From the NCBI GenBank assembly GCA_025463215.1, contig JAOBWF010000219.1, forward strand, positions 1 to 38,501: 38,501 nucleotides of DNA, written 5' to 3'. Position 1 is the stretch's first letter, and each line of letters opens with the position of its first letter. The DNA is from Acidobacteriota bacterium (GTDB lineage Bacteria; Acidobacteriota; Vicinamibacteria; Vicinamibacterales; CAVVIG01). The notes under the pieces were generated by a model. It saw nothing but the letters and a program-made list of their open reading frames with translations. It did no database searches and was not told where the DNA came from. A program made the translations under genes and the position numbers. Below are positions 16,875-24,818 of the stretch, in pieces.

Positions 16875-17695
16875 GCGGCCCTGAACTGGCCTTTGCGGAT
16901 CAACCGGCGGGACGTGTCTTTGCAGAATTCGCGGACGTGGAGATCGTCCTCGCTGTAGCGCGTCGGCTGCTGCGGCGCGCGCAGCGCTTCCACCTTCACC
17001 CCGACCCCGTCCGACTCGCACGCCGGCTGCTCCGCGGCGCGCTCGATGTAGCGCTGCGGAAATGACGGAAACGTGCGGAAGCTGGTGCCGACGATGCCGC
17101 CGTGGCGCGCGTTGAGCGCGGCGAAATCGTGGCGCAGGAACTCGTACATCTCCGGCGCCGGCTTGGTCGCGAGATAGGCGTGCACCATCTCGGCGACCTG
17201 CTCGAAGAACTGCTGGCCGTGGCAGTTGGCCGAGTAGGTGCCGTCTTCCTTCTCAATCCGGCGGATGCCGGCGAGATCCGGATCGATGTGATAGAGCTCG
17301 TGCACGACGGTGTCGAGCTTGGCCATCCACGGCTCGGCGCCGCGATAGAAACGCTCCTTGCGCGAACGGTCGAGCGACTGATCGCAGAAGCGCGGCAGCG
17401 CGAACGAGATCATGTATTTGATGTCGCGTGGACCGACCGTGACGCTCGGCGACCTGGTGACGAACCATTCCGAGCGGCGCGTCAACGCGTGCGTCGAACG
17501 GTCGCGCCAGAAATAGTAGCCAGGCTCGCTGGCCGGGAGCGTCAGGCAATGGCAGGTGGCAAACGCGCCTTCGGCGCGCGAGCGGCCCGCGCGTGCGAAG
17601 ACGAGCACCTCGCTCATGTCGATGAACGAGAGGGCCGCGACGCGGGACACTACATCCTGCATCAACACGGTGAGGCGTTCGGTGTAATTCATCAT
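16871..17695 (-). CDS. Putative zinc metallopeptidase (HELYH motif)
   Basis: A 274-residue cytoplasmic protein. TVVHELYHIDP (HExxH at 132-136) is a classic zinc-peptidase helix. NCHGQQFFEQVAEM contains His159, a possible further ligand. It resembles the phage/putative metallopeptidase group in which HELYHIDP is followed by an Arg-rich segment. The substrate is unknown. The start is taken as the ATG at 17695 (or 17692); an upstream TTG at 17731 would add 12 residues. A near-consensus sigma-70 promoter lies about 60 nt upstream. It is monocistronic by layout. Confidence 0.7.
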   Translation of the reverse strand: MMNYTERLTVLMQDVVSRVAALSFIDMSEVLVFARAGRSRAEGAFATCHCLTLPASEPGYYFWRDRSTHALTRRSEWFVTRSPSVTVGPRDIKYMISFALPRFCDQSLDRSRKERFYRGAEPWMAKLDTVVHELYHIDPDLAGIRRIEKEDGTYSANCHGQQFFEQVAEMVHAYLATKPAPEMYEFLRHDFAALNARHGGIVGTSFRTFPSFPQRYIERAAEQPACESDGVGVKVEALRAPQQPTRYSEDDLHVREFCKDTSRRLIRKGQFRAA

Positions 17696-17760
17696 GTGAC
17701 ACACGTCGCCGGGGGAGCGAAGCGCGGTCAAAATTTTTGTTTGAGCCGAGAGCGAGGGAG

Positions 17761-17790
17761 ACTATAGCGAACCGGGTTCGCGAGTGTCAA
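17761..17790 (-). promoter_or_regulatory. Strong sigma-70-type promoter with palindromic spacer
   Basis: On the minus strand TTGACA (17785-17790) and TATAGT (17761-17766) are separated by 18 nt, the best consensus pair in the window. The spacer contains a perfect 7-bp inverted repeat, GCGAACC-g-GGTTCGC (17767-17781), placed where a repressor would block polymerase. Transcription would start near 17754 and drive the putative metallopeptidase gene. Confidence 0.65.
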
Positions 17791-17813
17791 GCTGAAGGGC
17801 GGTTAATGTGTTG

Positions 17814-18536
17814 TCAGCGTTCAAGTTGAGCTGACGTCTGCGGCGGGACGACCGCTCCCATCCGGCGGAGGATCAGCTGCTGACGCCGGACCAGGCGCGA
17901 GGTCGGCCGGCCCGGATTGAGCACCCGCGGGTTGACGATCGCGGCGGCGAGCAGCGCCGATTCCGCCGGCCCCAGCTCGGCGGCCGGCTTGCCGAAATAG
18001 GCCCGCGCCGCGCTTTCGATCCCGTAGATCCCGTCGCCCCACTCGATCACGTTCAGATAGAGCTCGAAGATGCGCGCTTTCTTCAATTCCGCTTCGAGCC
18101 GGCGCGCGATCACCCATTCGCGCAGCTTGCGCAGCGGGTTCTTCGACGGCGACAGATATAGGTTCTTCGCCAGCTGCTGCGTGATCGTGCTGCCGCCGCG
18201 TGAGAACCGGCCGCGCGCCCAGTCGGTCTCGATCGACTCCTGCAGCTGTTCGAAGTCCACCCCTTCGTGCGTCCAGAACGCATCGTCTTCGGCGACGAGC
18301 ACCGCGCGTTTGAGATCGGGCGAGATGCGGCCGTAGGAGACCCAGCGCTGCACGCGGCGCGGCGCCTTGCCGTTCGCCCGCGCGTCGCGCTCGCGGAGTG
18401 CCATGAACGCGGTGGTCGTCGGGTTGGACGTCCTGAGCGGACGGACGTCAGGCAGCGTCAGGTAGACGTAGGCGAGCAGGGCGAATCCGGCGACGGCCGC
18501 CGCCAGCAGCGCGCGGCCGATAATTCGGAACCGCAC
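17814..18536 (-). CDS. mtgA: Monofunctional biosynthetic peptidoglycan transglycosylase
   Basis: A 240-residue GT51 glycosyltransferase that polymerises lipid II. One N-terminal membrane helix (about 8-27) anchors it in the inner membrane. The catalytic Glu83 is in VAEDDAFWTHEG, followed by GGSTITQQLAKNLYLS and ARIFELYLNVIEWGDGIYGIE, all standard GT51 motifs. There is no transpeptidase domain. The GTG start lies 4 nt after the aminotransferase stop, so mtgA is the last gene of the long peptide-permease operon. Confidence 0.94.
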   Translation of the reverse strand: MRFRIIGRALLAAAVAGFALLAYVYLTLPDVRPLRTSNPTTTAFMALRERDARANGKAPRRVQRWVSYGRISPDLKRAVLVAEDDAFWTHEGVDFEQLQESIETDWARGRFSRGGSTITQQLAKNLYLSPSKNPLRKLREWVIARRLEAELKKARIFELYLNVIEWGDGIYGIESAARAYFGKPAAELGPAESALLAAAIVNPRVLNPGRPTSRLVRRQQLILRRMGAVVPPQTSAQLER

Positions 18537-18540
18537 GTGC

Positions 18541-19656
18541 TTACGCGGGCACCTGGCGTCCCTGTTTCGCCAGCGCGCTTTCGAGCGCGCCGCGCAGCAG
18601 GACGATCAGCCGCGGCGACGAGCTCGCGCCCATCAGGCCGACGCGCCAGATCTTGCCGGCGAGCGGGCCAAGGCCGGCGCCGATCTCGATGTTGAAGGTC
18701 TCGAGCAGATGCACCCGCACCGCCGCCTCGTCGACGCCGTCCGGCACCCGCACCGCGTTCAGCGTCCATAGCCGCTCGCCTTCGCGCGGCAGCACCGAGA
18801 GGCCGAGGCCGGCGAGCGACTCGAGCAGCGCGCGATGGTTGCGCTCGTGCCGCGCCCAGCGGGCGTCGAGCCCTTCCTCCTCGATGATCGACAGCGCCTC
18901 GTAGAGCGCGTAGACCAGCGTCGACGACATCGTGTGGTGGTACTTGCGGCGCAGCCAGTAGTCCTCGAGCAGCGACAGATCGAAATAGAAGCTGCGGCAC
19001 GTGACCCGCTGCGCCAGCGCGCGCGGTCCGAAGACGACCGGCGCGAGCCCCGACGGTCCGCCCAGGCATTTCTGCGTGCACGAGTAGGCGGCGTCGATCC
19101 CCCAGACGCCGACCTCGAGCGGCATGCCGCCGAGCGAGGTCACGGCGTCGACGATCGTCAGCGCCCCGTGTTCGCGCGCGATCGCGGCGAGCTCGCGCAC
19201 CGGGTTGACGACGCCGGTCGACGTTTCCGCGTGCACCATGGCGAGGACGTCCGCCGGCGTCTCGGCGAGCTGCGTCCGGAGCGCGTCCGGATCGCACGCC
19301 CTGCCCCACTCGACCGCGAGCCGTGTGACGACCGCTCCGTAGCGCTCGCACATCTGCGCCAGGCGATCGCCGAAATATCCGGTCACGATCACGGTCGCGC
19401 GCGTGCCGTCCTTCACCAGGTTGGCGACGGTCGTTTCCATCCCCGACGTGCCGGTGCCCGATACCGCGAACGCGAACGAGCCTTCCGCCGCCCTGAACGT
19501 GCGCGCCAGCCGCGCCCGCACATCGTCGAGCAGCGCCATCATCAGCGGGTCGAGATGACTGATCGTCGGCGCCGCCATCGCCCGCATCACGCGCGGAGCG
19601 GTCAGGCTGGGTCCGGGTCCGAGCAGGATGCGATCGACGTCGGGCAGCAGGCTCAT
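18541..19656 (-). CDS. Class V aminotransferase, alanine/serine-glyoxylate type
   Basis: A 371-residue fold-type I PLP enzyme. LLGPGPSLTAPRVMRAM is the usual opening of alanine-glyoxylate and serine-glyoxylate transaminases. SGTGTSGMET binds PLP phosphate, Asp170 (TIVDAVTSLGG) contacts the pyridine nitrogen, and Lys196 (SCTQKCLGGPSG) forms the Schiff base. The start overlaps the aldolase stop (ATGA), so the pair is translationally coupled. With that neighbour, glyoxylate to glycine is the likely reaction; the amino donor is not determined. Confidence 0.87.
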   Translation of the reverse strand: MSLLPDVDRILLGPGPSLTAPRVMRAMAAPTISHLDPLMMALLDDVRARLARTFRAAEGSFAFAVSGTGTSGMETTVANLVKDGTRATVIVTGYFGDRLAQMCERYGAVVTRLAVEWGRACDPDALRTQLAETPADVLAMVHAETSTGVVNPVRELAAIAREHGALTIVDAVTSLGGMPLEVGVWGIDAAYSCTQKCLGGPSGLAPVVFGPRALAQRVTCRSFYFDLSLLEDYWLRRKYHHTMSSTLVYALYEALSIIEEEGLDARWARHERNHRALLESLAGLGLSVLPREGERLWTLNAVRVPDGVDEAAVRVHLLETFNIEIGAGLGPLAGKIWRVGLMGASSSPRLIVLLRGALESALAKQGRQVPA

Positions 19657-20543
19657 GCGGAGATTTCCTCGAAATGCGCCAGCGCGTCGCGCAGCGCGGG
19701 AATGATCGATTCGGGCAGCGGCAGCAGCGGCGGCCGCGGCACGCCGACATCGTAGCCGAGCAGATTGAGCGCCGCCTTCAGGCCGGGCACGCCGTGCTGC
19801 GCGCCGAGCAGGCGCGCGACCGGCACCAGCTCGCGCTGCAGCGCGATCGCTTCCTGGTGGCGCCCCGCCTTCGTCAGCTCGAAGAGGTGGACGCACGGTA
19901 CCGGCAGCGCATTGGCGAGCGCGAGGATGCCGCCGGCGGCGCCGACGCACATCATCGGATAGAGCGTCCCGGCCGCACCGGCGAGGACGATGAAATCGTC
20001 TGGCGTCATCGACACGAGATCGGCGACGTGCGCGACGTCGCCGCCCGATTCCTTCATGCCGGCGATGTTCGGGTGCTCCGCCAGGCGCGCGACCGCGGCC
20101 GGCTGCAGGTTCACCCCGGTGACGGCGGTGAAGTTGTAGAGCAGCACCGGGACCGGCGACGCATCGGCGACCGCGGTGTAGTGGCGGACGAACACGTCGT
20201 TCGTCATCTGGCTCTTGAAGAATCCCGGCGTGCGGACGAGGACGTAATCGGCGCCATGCTCGGCGGCGCGCCTGGTCGCCTTGATCGTCCCGCCGGTCGA
20301 CTCGCGGCCGGTGCCGACGATGAACACCTTGTCGCGCGGCACGGCGTCGCGGGCGGCGACGATCGCCTGATCGCATTCGAAGTCGTCCATCAGCGCGGCT
20401 TCGCCATTCGATCCGAGCACGACGAAGCCGTTGAGCGGCTTCTGGATCCATTTGCCGAGCGCCGCTTTCAGCCGGACGGTGTCGACGCGATCGCAATCGT
20501 CGAACGGCGTCGGGATCGGAGAAAACACGCCTGCGAGGTTCAT
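19653..20543 (-). CDS. DHDPS-family aldolase, 4-hydroxy-2-oxoglutarate aldolase-like
   Basis: A 296-residue class I aldolase of the DapA/NAL family. Tyr136 (LLYNFT) and Lys164 (NIAGMKESGGD) are spaced 28 residues apart, as in the family. GFVVLGSNGE, ADASPVPVLLYN and ALANALP resemble, from memory, mitochondrial HOGA1 more than DapA. That enzyme splits 4-hydroxy-2-oxoglutarate into pyruvate and glyoxylate at the end of hydroxyproline breakdown. A glyoxylate aminotransferase-like gene overlaps downstream, which supports the call. Dihydrodipicolinate synthase or another keto-acid lyase remains possible. Confidence 0.78.
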   Translation of the reverse strand: MNLAGVFSPIPTPFDDCDRVDTVRLKAALGKWIQKPLNGFVVLGSNGEAALMDDFECDQAIVAARDAVPRDKVFIVGTGRESTGGTIKATRRAAEHGADYVLVRTPGFFKSQMTNDVFVRHYTAVADASPVPVLLYNFTAVTGVNLQPAAVARLAEHPNIAGMKESGGDVAHVADLVSMTPDDFIVLAGAAGTLYPMMCVGAAGGILALANALPVPCVHLFELTKAGRHQEAIALQRELVPVARLLGAQHGVPGLKAALNLLGYDVGVPRPPLLPLPESIIPALRDALAHFEEISA

Positions 20544-20558
20544 TGGCCGAATCTTATC

Positions 20559-21581
20559 TCAGGGCAGGCCCGAAGGCCTGCCGTCCGCCCGCCGCCGTTC
20601 GTAGCGCGGGCCTCCGGACCTGCCGTCGGTCTGCAGCGCCAGGTTGACGCCGAGGACGACGAGAAACATCGCGGCGGCCGGGCTGAGCAGCCAGGGGAAA
20701 TCGGCGAACACCCGGATGTTGCTGGACGCGTCGTGCAGCATCGTGCCCCAGCTCGCGATGTGATCCGGAAAGCCGAGACCGACGTACGACAGCGTCGCTT
20801 CCGCGATGATGAACGCCGGGATGAGCAGCGTCATCTGCACCGCGATGAAGCCGCGCGCCGCCGGCAGCAGGTGGCGGATCAGGAGCCTGGCGTCGCCGGC
20901 GCCGAGCGCCTGCGCGGCCGATGCGTAGTCGAGCCGCCGCTCCGCGCGCACGATCGCGCGCACGCCGTGCGCGACGAACGGCGCCCCGACGATCGCGAAA
21001 ATGCCCGCGAGCAGCGCGAACACCGCCGCGCCCGACAGCACCAGCGGCAGCACCGCGCGGAGCGCCAGCGCGACGTAGATGGCCGGCAGCACCATGACGA
21101 AGTCGGTCGCGCGCATCAGGACTTCGTCGATCGCGCCGCCGGCGAATCCCGCCAGGCCGCCGAGCGACGCGCCGAGGATCACCGCGCCGAGGGCGGCGGT
21201 GATCGCGAGCGCGAGCGAGGTCCGCGCCCCGAACAGCAGCCGCGTGAACACGTCGCGGCCGTAGCTGTCGGCGCCGAGCAGCAGCAGCGGTGCCTGCGCT
21301 TCAGCGGACGACCGCACGGCGTGCCCCTCCGAGAACCAGACGAGCGGCACGCGTGCTGCTCGGTCCTCGTCGTAGCGCTGCTCCAGCTGATTGACCAGCT
21401 GCCAGCGGTAGATGAAGGGCGCATGCCACCTCCCGTCGTCGCCGATGACGCGCACGATCGTCGGCGGCGCGTTCAGCAGGCCGGCAAAGTGCGCGTCGCT
21501 TGCATGCGGCGCGGCCACGGGTGCGGTGACCGCCGCGAGCAGTGCGATCGCGAGCACCGCGGCGCCCAGGGATCGCGTCAT
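20559..21581 (-). CDS. Peptide ABC transporter permease, DppC type
   Basis: A 340-residue inner-membrane permease. A first hydrophobic segment (about 4-24) is followed by a periplasmic stretch ending in LLGADSYGRDVFTRLLFGART, the usual DppC/OppC motif. The remaining helices and the EAA-type loop (ALGAGDARLLIRHLLPAARG) follow. The last about 22 residues (from TDGRSGG onward) are basic and unlike the family's usual end, and they are encoded by hairpin repeats. The start overlaps the dppB-type stop (ATGA). Confidence 0.88.
   Translation of the reverse strand: MTRSLGAAVLAIALLAAVTAPVAAPHASDAHFAGLLNAPPTIVRVIGDDGRWHAPFIYRWQLVNQLEQRYDEDRAARVPLVWFSEGHAVRSSAEAQAPLLLLGADSYGRDVFTRLLFGARTSLALAITAALGAVILGASLGGLAGFAGGAIDEVLMRATDFVMVLPAIYVALALRAVLPLVLSGAAVFALLAGIFAIVGAPFVAHGVRAIVRAERRLDYASAAQALGAGDARLLIRHLLPAARGFIAVQMTLLIPAFIIAEATLSYVGLGFPDHIASWGTMLHDASSNIRVFADFPWLLSPAAAMFLVVLGVNLALQTDGRSGGPRYERRRADGRPSGLP
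20562..20627. repeat. Hairpin repeats forming the 3' end of the DppC-type gene
   Basis: GGCAGGCC (20563-20570) and GGCCTGCC (20575-20582) form a perfect 8-bp stem with a CGAA loop. A degenerate second copy with the TAGCGC head lies at 20602-20623 and shares CTGCCGTC with the first. Read on the minus strand, they encode the odd tail of the permease and adjoin its TGA stop at 20559-20561. Confidence 0.55.
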
Positions 21582-22546
21582 GCGTGCTCCGCCCGCGTTT
21601 CGCTCGCGCGCGGATCGACCCACGCCAGCGCGAGGTCGGAGACGAGCGTCCCGCCGGCGAGAAACAAGGCGCCGGCGCCGGCGCAGCCGGCGACGAGATA
21701 GACGTCGCGTGTCCGCAGCGCCTGCAGCATCAGGCTGCCGAGGCCCGGCCACGCCGTGATCACTTCGACCGCGAAGGATCCGCTGAGCAGCGTACCGATG
21801 ATCAGGCCGTAAATCGCGGCGATCGGCCGCAGCGCGGCCTTGAGCGCGCCACGCCAGACGATCCGCGACCGCGGCACGCCGCGCGCGAGCGTGGCGAGGA
21901 TGAAGGGCTGGTTGATCGCCTCGGCCATCGCCTGCGCCTGCAGACGCTCGATCGTCGCCGCGACCGGCAGCGCGATGGCCGCGGCGGGCACGACCAGATG
22001 CCGCAGGAGATCGATTAAGGCGCCTTCTTCCGGCACCGTCGCCGATCGCATCCCCGAAATCGGCAGCCATCCGGTGCGGGCGGCGACGAAGACGAGAAAC
22101 AGCGACGTCAGCAGCGGCGGCATCGACAGCAGCACGATCGAGACGCCGCGAATCGCGCCCGGCAGCGCGCCGCCGCGCCGGCTGCCGGTGACGACGCCGA
22201 GCGGCAGGCCGATGAGGGTGGCGAAGAACAGCGCGGTGATCGCGAGAATCGCGGTGTTGGCGGCCCGTTCCGGAATCAGCTCGCGGACCGGCCGGCCGTA
22301 TTGCATCGAGTAGCCGAAGTCGAGGCGCACCGCCGCCGCCAGCCAGTCGCGATACTGCCCGGCGATCGGCTTGTCGAGTCCGAACTGGGCGCGCTGCCGC
22401 GCGATCGTCGCCTGGCTCGCCTGCGTGCCGAACGATTCGCTGACGAAGTCCCCCGGCGCCAGGCGGGCCAGCACCAGCGATGCCGACGACACCGCAACCA
22501 CGAGGAACAGCGCGAAGCCGACGCGGCGCAGGAGATAGCGGGTCAA
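21578..22546 (-). CDS. Peptide ABC transporter permease, DppB type
   Basis: A 322-residue permease. RYLLRRVGFALFLVVAVSSASLVLARLAPGD is the standard DppB/OppB first helix, followed by QFGLDKPIAGQYRDWL and LDFGYSMQYGRPV. The EAA loop region reads ATLARGVPRSRIVWRGALKAAL. The start is a TTG at 22546 within TTGA, overlapping the stop of the binding-protein gene by 4 nt. It pairs with the DppC-type subunit. No ATPase subunits are encoded beside it. Confidence 0.9.
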   Translation of the reverse strand: MTRYLLRRVGFALFLVVAVSSASLVLARLAPGDFVSESFGTQASQATIARQRAQFGLDKPIAGQYRDWLAAAVRLDFGYSMQYGRPVRELIPERAANTAILAITALFFATLIGLPLGVVTGSRRGGALPGAIRGVSIVLLSMPPLLTSLFLVFVAARTGWLPISGMRSATVPEEGALIDLLRHLVVPAAAIALPVAATIERLQAQAMAEAINQPFILATLARGVPRSRIVWRGALKAALRPIAAIYGLIIGTLLSGSFAVEVITAWPGLGSLMLQALRTRDVYLVAGCAGAGALFLAGGTLVSDLALAWVDPRASETRAEHA

Positions 22547-24297
22547 CGGCTGACGGCGACCGTGTCGGGCCGCCAGAGGAGCTGCGGACGGTATTCGGCC
22601 GGCGTCAGGTTGGTGACGCGGGCGGCATGCGCGACGTAAATCCGCGGCGCCACGAAATAGACGATCGGCTCGTGCTCGGCGAAGATTTTCTGGATGTCGT
22701 TGTAGAGCGCCTTCCGCTCGGTCATGTCGGCCGATGCGATCTGCCGCGTCATCAGATCGTCGATCTGGCGCTCCCACGGCGTCGCCGGCGCCTTCTCTTC
22801 CAGGTTCCACATGTGCGACGTGCCGGCGCTGAACCAGAAGTCCGGGTTGGTGCCCGGATCGAGATCGCCCTTGTCGGCGTTGAAGTAGATCGCCTCGTAG
22901 CGCGCGTGCAGGATCTGATCGATCACCGCGCGCGCGTCGAGCGCGACGATGTCGACGGTGAGGCCGATCTTTGTCAGCTCGTCGCGGATCACCGCGGCGC
23001 CGCGCTCCAGGTTGACGCGCCCCTTCTGGGTCAGCAGCGTGAAGCGCGCCGGCCGGTTCTGCGCATCCTCGAGCAGGCCGTCGCCGTTGCGATCGATCAA
23101 CCCGATCGACGCCAGCAGCGTTTTCGCGGCCGCCGGATCGTGGACGATCTGCGGCAGCCCCGGCCAGTACCAGACCTTGTTGGCCGGCGTCTCCGGGCCG
23201 TAAACCGGCACGCCGGCGCCGAAGAAGACGGTATCGGCGAACAGCCGGCGATCGACGGCCATCGAGATCGCATGGCGCAGCTCGTCGCGCTGCAGCCAGG
23301 CGGCGCGGCCGTCGCCGCCGAGCGCGCCCGGCCTGAGGTTGAACCACAAGCCGTCGGCGTTGCGCGACACGCCGAGGTCGAGCAGCTTGACCCGCCCTTG
23401 GTCGGCCGCCCGCTTCAATGGCGCGTAGGCCTCTGGCGCGATCTCGCTCGTCATCATGTCGAGCTGCCCCGACTCGAGCCGCAGCAGCTCTGCGCTCTGG
23501 TCGGGGATGACCTCGAGAACGAGGCGATCGAGGTACGGCAGCGCCCCGCCGTCCGGCGCCTTGAGGAAGTAGTGCGGGTTGCGCGCGAAGATCAGGCGCT
23601 GACCGGGGACATACTCGCGCAGCACGAACGGGCCGAGGCCGACGACCTCCGCCGGCGGCGTGTCGAGCCCCCACGCCTTGGTCAGCGTGCCGGCCTTTAC
23701 CGCGGCGTCAAGTTTATGACGCGGCAGGATCGGGAGCGTGTCGAGGATCCGGATCCCCGGCGCGAACGGCGCCGGAAAGGTGATGACGATGGTGTGCGGG
23801 TCGGGAGCGGTGACCTGCAGCTTCCGGCCGCCCGCCTGGATCGAGTCGGCGAGCAGGCTGCCGCTCTTCTCGTCGTATGCCGCCTCGAACGAAAACACCA
23901 CATCGTCTGCGGTAAACGGGTGGCCGTCCGAGAAGTGGATGCCCTGCCGCAGCGTCAGCGTGACGCGGCGCCCCTGGTCGGCGATCGTCCAGCTTTCGGC
24001 GAGCGAGGGCTCCACCGCCTGGGTCGCCTGGTTGACGCGGATCAGCCGGGACTGGGTCAGATTCGACACTAGGTTGGTGGTGGTATCGCGCGCCGCATGA
24101 CGGTTGAAGCTGCGCGGCTCGGATCGGACGGACGCCAGCAGCTCGCCGCCGCGCGGCACCTCACGAGTGGCGACGGCTGTTGTCGCGCGGTCGGACGCGG
24201 TGTTCGAGCGGCAGCCGGCGACGGCTAGCAGCGCGAACGAGACGGCCGCGACGGAGAGCGCCAGTCGGCGTGAAAGTCTGGTCAAAATCTGGCCCAC
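22543..24297 (-). CDS. Peptide ABC transporter substrate-binding lipoprotein (family 5)
   Basis: About 584 residues. A signal peptide with lipobox LLAVAGC precedes the SBP_bac_5 fold. Family markers include NLTQSRLIRVN, LAESWTIADQGRRVTLTLRQGIHFSDG, FTADDVVFSFE and AISMAVDRRLF. It should capture peptides or a related solute in the periplasm and deliver them to the two permeases downstream. The start is taken as GTG 24297, with TTG 24285 as the alternative; both place a positively charged n-region before the hydrophobic stretch. It is the first gene of the operon. Confidence 0.88.
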   Translation of the reverse strand: MGQILTRLSRRLALSVAAVSFALLAVAGCRSNTASDRATTAVATREVPRGGELLASVRSEPRSFNRHAARDTTTNLVSNLTQSRLIRVNQATQAVEPSLAESWTIADQGRRVTLTLRQGIHFSDGHPFTADDVVFSFEAAYDEKSGSLLADSIQAGGRKLQVTAPDPHTIVITFPAPFAPGIRILDTLPILPRHKLDAAVKAGTLTKAWGLDTPPAEVVGLGPFVLREYVPGQRLIFARNPHYFLKAPDGGALPYLDRLVLEVIPDQSAELLRLESGQLDMMTSEIAPEAYAPLKRAADQGRVKLLDLGVSRNADGLWFNLRPGALGGDGRAAWLQRDELRHAISMAVDRRLFADTVFFGAGVPVYGPETPANKVWYWPGLPQIVHDPAAAKTLLASIGLIDRNGDGLLEDAQNRPARFTLLTQKGRVNLERGAAVIRDELTKIGLTVDIVALDARAVIDQILHARYEAIYFNADKGDLDPGTNPDFWFSAGTSHMWNLEEKAPATPWERQIDDLMTRQIASADMTERKALYNDIQKIFAEHEPIVYFVAPRIYVAHAARVTNLTPAEYRPQLLWRPDTVAVSR

Positions 24298-24513
24298 CGG
24301 CCAAGAACCTGCCCGATCCAAATGGCGTGCAACAAAGCGGTGCCGCTTCGTTTTTGCGTGCAAATTCGACAGTCGCATTGATGCGGCGCGAAAGTTGGCC
24401 AGCTTTTTGGCCGAAGGGTCTACCGCCAAGCTTACCTCACCGACGGCCAATCTCTGCAACAACTCCCGACTGTGGAACGACTTACGGCCGCCACCCGCGC
24501 GCCGTCGTCTTTC
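24298..24513. other. Intergenic region between the permease operon and the HTH/subtilase operon
   Basis: There is no gene. A small hairpin, AAGCGG-tg-CCGCTT, followed by TTTTT (24335-24355) points toward the subtilase side. TTGGCC occurs twice near 24400. No convincing sigma-70 promoter for the permease operon is visible. In a sigma-54 system this is where an activator would bind. Confidence 0.3.
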
Positions 24514-24528
24514 TGGCACTCCACGTGC
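24514..24528 (+). promoter_or_regulatory. Candidate sigma-54 (-24/-12) promoter
   Basis: TGGCAC (24514-24519) and TGC (24526-24528) place GG and GC exactly 10 nt apart, as required for sigma-54. The base before it is a pyrimidine, as in the consensus. The deviations are T for G after TGGCAC and GTGC for TTGC. Transcription would start near 24540, leaving a 16-nt leader with GGAGG (24545-24549) before the HTH gene ATG. A sigma-54 activator is encoded 4.7 kb downstream. Confidence 0.55.
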
Positions 24529-24555
24529 GCTTACAGGATGCACCGGAGGCCAGTA

Positions 24556-24795
24556 ATGACGATGACAGAGAGCCTGATGGCGGCAGGCGTCGAACCCCGT
24601 ATCGGTCGCAGCGTTTCGCTGGACCATGCCGCCGAACTGCTTGGCGTCTCGCGCCGGACTATCTACAACCGCATTCGCGACGGCCGCCTCCAGACGATCC
24701 GCACGCTCGGCGGATCGCAGCGCGTCCTGCTCGACTCGGTGCAGGACGATCGAAGCCACGCTGCCGACATGCCGTCGCGCAGCCAGGCCCTTTGA
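24556..24795 (+). CDS. Small excisionase/MerR-like helix-turn-helix protein
   Basis: 79 residues. SLDHAAELLGVSRRTIYNRI is a winged HTH of the HTH_17/excisionase type, followed by the wing RDGRLQTIRTLGGSQRVLLDS. The ATG at 24556 is fixed by GGAGG 6 nt upstream. It is the first gene of a two-gene operon with the subtilase, 23 nt apart, downstream of a sigma-54-like site. A close paralogue lies at 31927-32163 in inverted orientation. There are no integrase or transposase genes nearby, so it is more likely a regulator than an excisionase. Confidence 0.85.
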   Translation: MTMTESLMAAGVEPRIGRSVSLDHAAELLGVSRRTIYNRIRDGRLQTIRTLGGSQRVLLDSVQDDRSHAADMPSRSQAL

Positions 24796-24818
24796 AACCG
24801 TTCCCGTTGGAGCGACCC

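Noticed and set aside
24556-24795. Excisionase of a prophage or integrative element
   Set aside because: There is no integrase, att-like repeat or phage gene nearby, and its paralogue is in a similar regulatory setting.
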